Under the pieces are notes generated by a model. The model did no database searches. It was given only the letters and a program-made list of their open reading frames with translations, and was not told where the DNA came from. A DNA stretch of 9,442 nucleotides from Clostridium sp. AM58-1XD (GTDB lineage Bacteria > Bacillota > Clostridia > Lachnospirales > Lachnospiraceae), in contig NZ_QSDR01000059.1 of NCBI RefSeq assembly GCF_003464085.1, positions 1 to 9,442 of the forward strand. The letters are read 5' to 3'. Every line of letters starts with the position of its first letter. Positions within the stretch are counted from its first letter, which is position 1. The position numbers were made by a program, and so were the translations under genes. Shown one piece after another: positions 6,726-9,442 of this stretch.

Positions 6726-6777
6726 AAAGCGGTGTGGAGACGACCGGTTATGGTTGGCTCTGCACCGCTTTCTTTTC
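6726..6777. terminator. bidirectional intrinsic terminator between pgi and pcp
   Basis: AAAGCGGTG (6726-6734) pairs perfectly with CACCGCTTT (6763-6771). An inner stem (CGACC with GGTTG, one G-U pair) extends it, and TCTTTTCTT follows on the plus strand. On the minus strand the tail reads TTTTCTATATTT. It therefore serves both convergent genes. Confidence 0.82.
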
Positions 6778-7419
6778 TTAGTGTGTTTCTCCGCCTATGG
6801 CGACGATATCGGATTCGTTTTCGGCAATTGCCTGAACGGCCGCCTCGAGAGCAGCGACTACGTCGGAAGTTGCCATGCTGGGCGTATCTTTTTTATCTAC
6901 GACCTGTGACGTGATATATGGGACGTGAATAAATCCGCCGCGGACACCAGGGAATTCTTTGTCAATATAATAGAGAACGCCGTACATAACGTGATTGCAG
7001 ACAAAGGTTCCAGCTGAATTGGACAGGGAAGATGGAAGCCCCAGATCATGAATGGCCTTTACCATGGCCTTAACAGGCAGAGTGGAAAAATAAGCAGGTT
7101 TTCCATCCTCAAATACCGGCGTGTCTATGGGCTGGTTCCCTTCATTATCTTTGATTCTGGCATCGTCAACGTTGATTGCTACACGCTCCGGAGTTACGCC
7201 GAACCGCCCGCCTGCCTGTCCGATAGAAAGGACTGCATCCGGCTGTTCTCTCTTCATGGACTCGTGAATGGCTTCAATGGATTTGCCGAATACGGTGGGT
7301 ATTTCGAGTTTGACAATCTGAGCGCCCGCGATCTCATCCTTCATCTGTTTAACGGCTTCAAGAGCGGGGTTAACAGATTCCCCGCCAAATGGATCAAACG
7401 CTGTGATTAAAATCTTCAT
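6778..7419 (-). CDS. pcp: pyroglutamyl-peptidase I
   Basis: Cytosolic cysteine peptidase (EC 3.4.19.3, peptidase family C15) that removes N-terminal pyroglutamate (5-oxoproline) from peptides. The 213-aa length is typical. It starts with [12 protein letters not shown], the conserved N-terminus, and carries [14 protein letters not shown] with Glu78, [12 protein letters not shown] with nucleophile Cys141, and GFIHVPY with His165, so the Glu-Cys-His triad is complete. AAGGAGG lies six bases upstream of the ATG at 7419. It is the third gene of a minus-strand operon, 28 bp after the DUF979 gene, and ends against the terminator shared with pgi. The coupling to two membrane proteins suggests that peptides or free pyroglutamate move across the membrane as part of the same pathway. 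Confidence 0.96.
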   Translation of the reverse strand: MKILITAFDPFGGESVNPALEAVKQMKDEIAGAQIVKLEIPTVFGKSIEAIHESMKREQPDAVLSIGQAGGRFGVTPERVAINVDDARIKDNEGNQPIDTPVFEDGKPAYFSTLPVKAMVKAIHDLGLPSSLSNSAGTFVCNHVMYGVLYYIDKEFPGVRGGFIHVPYITSQVVDKKDTPSMATSDVVAALEAAVQAIAENESDIVAIGGETH

Positions 7420-7447
7420 GAGTATCCTCCTTCAGGTTCGTTTTAAG

Positions 7448-8365
7448 TTAAAATGCAAGTACGTACATGAGTATCATGTGAATTATGAGCATGACAACTG
7501 CAAACGGCGCCTGGGCTTTAATAATGGAATACTTGCTTTTCGTTTCCAGAAGTGCGGCAGGCATGATGTTAAAGTTGGCAGCCATAGGGGTGATCAGCGT
7601 TCCGCAGTATCCGGCAGTCAGGCCGAGAGCGCCGACGTATACGGGATTCGCACCATTAGTCAGCAGGAATGGAACGGCGATTCCCACCGTTATAACAGAG
7701 AATGCAGCAAATCCATTTCCCATAATCATGGTGAAAAGGGCCATACCGATACAGTAAACACACGTTGCAGCGAAGAGATTGCCTTCGGGAATGATGAAAG
7801 ACACGCCTTTTGCTACGACGCCGCCTACGCCGCAGGCGGTAAACAGAGCGCCTAAAGCGGCCAGAAGCTGAGGCAGAAATACGACTGGTCCCATATTGTC
7901 CAGGAGCCGGTTGCTTTCCGTCACGATCGTTTTCGCCGGAGCCTTTGTAATAATAAACGCAAGTGCGGCTGCGATAAAAGCTGCTACGCCGATGGAGTTA
8001 TTTGCAGAAACAATACCGGTGGAAGCGACGATCATGGCGATAAATGCCAGAGCCAGAGCTGGTATGAAGATCTTGTAACCGATGCGGTCTGCATGTACGC
8101 GCGTTTCCTTTGGGTCAGGCGCGTGGTGAGAGGCGGGTGTTATGCCGTTCATTGCAGAGACGACAGCTACCAGCACAATGATAACTCCGGTAATCCAGTA
8201 CGGGATATGGGGGCCTGCGATAAAAGAAAAGCCCATGAGTATCCAGAAGAGCGCGGTCGTAAACCGCTTTTTGCACTGAGGGTCACGGTAAGCATGAATT
8301 CCGACACAGATAAATGCAGCTCCGATGATGCAGAAGAAAATTTCAGAAAGAATGGTGTCCATCAT
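7448..8365 (-). CDS. DUF979 family membrane protein, probable transporter subunit
   Basis: A 305-aa polytopic membrane protein with about 8-9 hydrophobic segments. I recognise it as DUF979 from overall character and its constant partnership with DUF969 and pcp. Notable segments are a cytoplasmic loop at about 77-97 (HHAPDPKETRVHADR), the conserved MGPVVFLPQLLAALG (158-172), MIMGNGFAAFSVITVGIAVPF (213-233 region) and CGTLITPMAANFNIMPAALLE (254-274). The Gly/Pro/Asn-rich helices of the last two resemble the re-entrant substrate-binding loops of ion-transporter-superfamily carriers. The ATG at 8365 overlaps the stop of the preceding gene as ATGA, with AAAGGAG eight bases upstream, so translation is coupled. 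A second Met follows immediately. Substrate is unknown; pyroglutamate or pyroglutamyl peptides is inference from the neighbour pcp. Confidence 0.85.
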   Translation of the reverse strand: MMDTILSEIFFCIIGAAFICVGIHAYRDPQCKKRFTTALFWILMGFSFIAGPHIPYWITGVIIVLVAVVSAMNGITPASHHAPDPKETRVHADRIGYKIFIPALALAFIAMIVASTGIVSANNSIGVAAFIAAALAFIITKAPAKTIVTESNRLLDNMGPVVFLPQLLAALGALFTACGVGGVVAKGVSFIIPEGNLFAATCVYCIGMALFTMIMGNGFAAFSVITVGIAVPFLLTNGANPVYVGALGLTAGYCGTLITPMAANFNIMPAALLETKSKYSIIKAQAPFAVVMLIIHMILMYVLAF

Positions 8366-9063
8366 TGTTTTGTCTCCTTTCCGACTGAGTTTCTGGAATT
8401 AAGGCGCTTGTCCAGGAATATGTTCTGAACGATCGTCATTATGATGGCGATTACTGCGATCGGAATGCTGGCTACAGCTACCTGCAGGGGATTTATGTTG
8501 AATCCCTGTTCGCTGATGGTAGAGGCAATTAAAAGCGTACCAGAAGCGCCCATAAAGCAGTTCTGAGCAAAAAAGTTGCCGTAGTTATCGGCCGCCGCCG
8601 CATGACTCTTAATATCTTCCCTGGATGCGTCGTCTACAGAGTCGTACTTGGCAATGGCGGCGCCTTCTGCCATTGGGAAAATAATCGGACGGACAAACTG
8701 GACATGGCCGCCCAGCTTTATGGAGCCGGCAGCGGCAAGGGCACGGATGATCATATAAGCCGAGATGACTACGCCGCATGTGGCTTTTTCCAGTTTTCGG
8801 ATCAAATCCACGGCTTTGTCTTTTAAGCCATAGCGTTCGCTGATGCCGATGATGCCGATGGTGATAGCAAAAATTGTAGCCACTCTCTGATTGACAAAAG
8901 ACTGGCCCAGGGTGTCAAAGATGCCGATGAAAGTCATGTCTCCATTTACAACGGCAACCAGCCCGGTAATAATACCGGCGGCGACGACAGTTGCCATCGT
9001 ATCGAAACGGAGAGCAAATCCGATAATGACGACTGCAACGCCAATGAGTTTTAATAAATCCAT
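8362..9063 (-). CDS. DUF969 family membrane protein, probable transporter subunit
   Basis: A 233-aa membrane protein with about 5-6 hydrophobic segments, first gene of the minus-strand operon. Characteristic stretches are VVIIGFALRFDTMATVVAAGIITGLVAV-type start (helices at about 5-39), ITIGIIGISERYGLKDKA (68-85), the Gly-rich GSIKLGGHVQFVRPIIFPMAEGAA (113-136; LGGH and RPIIFPMAEG are prominent), and ADNYGNFFAQNCFMGASGTLLI (158-179). These charged and Gly-rich loops embedded in the membrane look like transport elements. DUF969 and DUF979 occur together and each is about half the size of a usual carrier, so a two-subunit transporter is likely. AGGAGG lies eight bases before the ATG. The promoter region upstream contains a palindrome. 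Confidence 0.85.
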   Translation of the reverse strand: MDLLKLIGVAVVIIGFALRFDTMATVVAAGIITGLVAVVNGDMTFIGIFDTLGQSFVNQRVATIFAITIGIIGISERYGLKDKAVDLIRKLEKATCGVVISAYMIIRALAAAGSIKLGGHVQFVRPIIFPMAEGAAIAKYDSVDDASREDIKSHAAAADNYGNFFAQNCFMGASGTLLIASTISEQGFNINPLQVAVASIPIAVIAIIMTIVQNIFLDKRLNSRNSVGKETKQ

Positions 9064-9090
9064 ATGTTTATCCTCCTGCCTGAAAATATC

Positions 9091-9125
9091 ATTATAAGTA
9101 TATCATAAACAGGAAGATTTATTAA
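9091..9125 (-). promoter_or_regulatory. promoter for the DUF969-DUF979-pcp operon
   Basis: On the minus strand, TGaTATACT (an extended -10; TATACT at 9097-9102) has TTAATA as -35 box at 9120-9125 with a 17-bp spacer. A perfect TATAAT (9091-9096) lies next to it as an alternative -10 with a poorer -35. The -35 box falls inside the palindrome at 9120-9139, so a protein bound there would block polymerase. Confidence 0.55.
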
Positions 9126-9139
9126 GGGATACCTTAATA
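9120..9139. promoter_or_regulatory. 8-4-8 operator-like palindrome in the divergent region
   Basis: TATTAAGG (9120-9127), spacer GATA, and CCTTAATA (9132-9139) form a perfect inverted repeat of 20 bp total. It overlaps the -35 of the leftward operon and lies about 60 bp upstream of the rightward promoter. The size and half-site spacing suit a dimeric repressor or LysR/GntR-type regulator. The regulator is not in the window. Confidence 0.6.
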
Positions 9140-9186
9140 TAGAAGAAAAATTTGTTAAAATGAGAAATAAAAAATATTGGTTTTGC

Positions 9187-9194
9187 GGTCGACC
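9187..9194. promoter_or_regulatory. GGTCGACC palindrome next to the rightward -35
   Basis: An 8-bp perfect palindrome ends two bases before the TTTACA -35 box of the amidase gene. GC-rich palindromes with GGT/ACC edges are common in GntR-type operators. It is short, so chance occurrence cannot be excluded. Confidence 0.3.
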
Positions 9195-9196
9195 AC

Positions 9197-9225
9197 TTTA
9201 CAAATTGGAAAATGTGTTGTATAAT
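9197..9225 (+). promoter_or_regulatory. sigma-A promoter for the amidase gene
   Basis: TTTACA (9197-9202) and a perfect TATAAT (9220-9225) are spaced by 17 bp. The start is expected near 9232, leaving a leader of about 45 nt before the ATG at 9277. Confidence 0.8.
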
Positions 9226-9276
9226 ATCAGTAACTGAACAGAACTTTTATAAAAATTTAACAGGGGGTATCAAACC

Positions 9277-9442
9277 ATGATTAACAAAGACAGGCTTTTC
9301 AACAGACTGATGGAACTTGGTCAGATCGGAAACACAGAGGACGGAGTATACTGTATGGCTCTTTCTAAGGAAGAGAATGAAGCCCATGCACTGGTAAAGA
9401 AGTACATGGAAGAAGCAGGAATGACCGTACATATGGACGCAG
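9277..9442 (+). CDS. M20-family hydantoinase/carbamoylase-type amidase, N-terminal fragment
   Basis: The frame opens with ATG at 9277, nine bases after AGGGGG (9262-9267), and runs off the window after 55 codons. The visible N-terminus INKDRLFNRLMELGQIG, then VYCMALSKEENEAHALVKKYMEEAGMTVHMDA, matches the start of zinc-dependent M20 amidohydrolases of the N-carbamoyl-L-amino-acid hydrolase / allantoate amidohydrolase group. In that group a similar helix precedes a SxxE-rich helix and an AGxxVxxD strand. The metal ligands lie beyond the window, so activity and substrate cannot be judged. It is divergently transcribed from the pcp operon with a shared control region, which suggests related substrates such as N-substituted amino acids or small peptides. 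Confidence 0.75.
   Translation, partial: MINKDRLFNRLMELGQIGNTEDGVYCMALSKEENEAHALVKKYMEEAGMTVHMDA

Noticed and set aside
7403..7855. Plus-strand open frame of 150 aa opposite pcp and DUF979
   Set aside because: Shadow frame across two well-supported minus-strand genes; no motif and no ribosome site.

Overview
The window looks like chromosomal DNA from an anaerobic Gram-positive Firmicute, most probably a Lachnospiraceae / Clostridium cluster XIVa member. The basis is moderate GC, strong AGGAGG-type ribosome sites, near-consensus sigma-A promoters, and the style of several proteins: a short (449 aa) clostridial glucose-6-phosphate isomerase, a TIGR03905-type TSCPD protein, and an L,D-transpeptidase with YG-rich cell-wall repeats. 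Species assignment is inference. I found no rRNA, tRNA, CRISPR array, transposase or phage gene.

Layout. 1-443 is A+T-rich and eroded: a possible C-terminal gene end (stop at 125), a perfect AT-rich hairpin (133-157), and a start-less reading frame (158-385) resembling the tail of an Ig-like/triple-tyrosine surface domain. Next is a secreted L,D-transpeptidase (444-1208). A promoter then drives a CPA2-type cation:proton antiporter (1437-2702). A strongly structured 230-bp intergenic stretch with a bidirectional terminator separates it from a convergent small TSCPD protein (2932-3177, minus strand), which has a perfect-consensus promoter. Divergent from that is MTA/SAH nucleosidase (3374-4072). 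Then comes a Lachnospiraceae-type membrane protein that appears split by a frameshift (4289-4927 and 4807-5229), followed by glucose-6-phosphate isomerase (5355-6704) and a second bidirectional terminator.

6778-9063 is a minus-strand operon, DUF969 - DUF979 - pyroglutamyl-peptidase I. The two membrane proteins overlap by ATGA and probably form one transporter; the peptidase releases N-terminal pyroglutamate in the cytosol. Across a regulatory gap holding an 8-4-8 palindrome and two back-to-back promoters, an M20-family hydantoinase/carbamoylase-type amidase starts at 9277 and runs off the window. Together these suggest salvage of pyroglutamyl peptides or related amino-acid derivatives.

The plus-strand genes up to pgi each seem to have their own promoter and do not form one pathway: cell-wall cross-linking, ion homeostasis, SAM by-product recycling and glycolysis. 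The most interesting points are the DUF969/DUF979/pcp cluster with its divergent amidase and operator-like palindrome, the frameshifted or dual-frame membrane gene, the structured RNA-like region after the antiporter, and the orphan TSCPD protein. I did not see a clearly new defence or mobile system.
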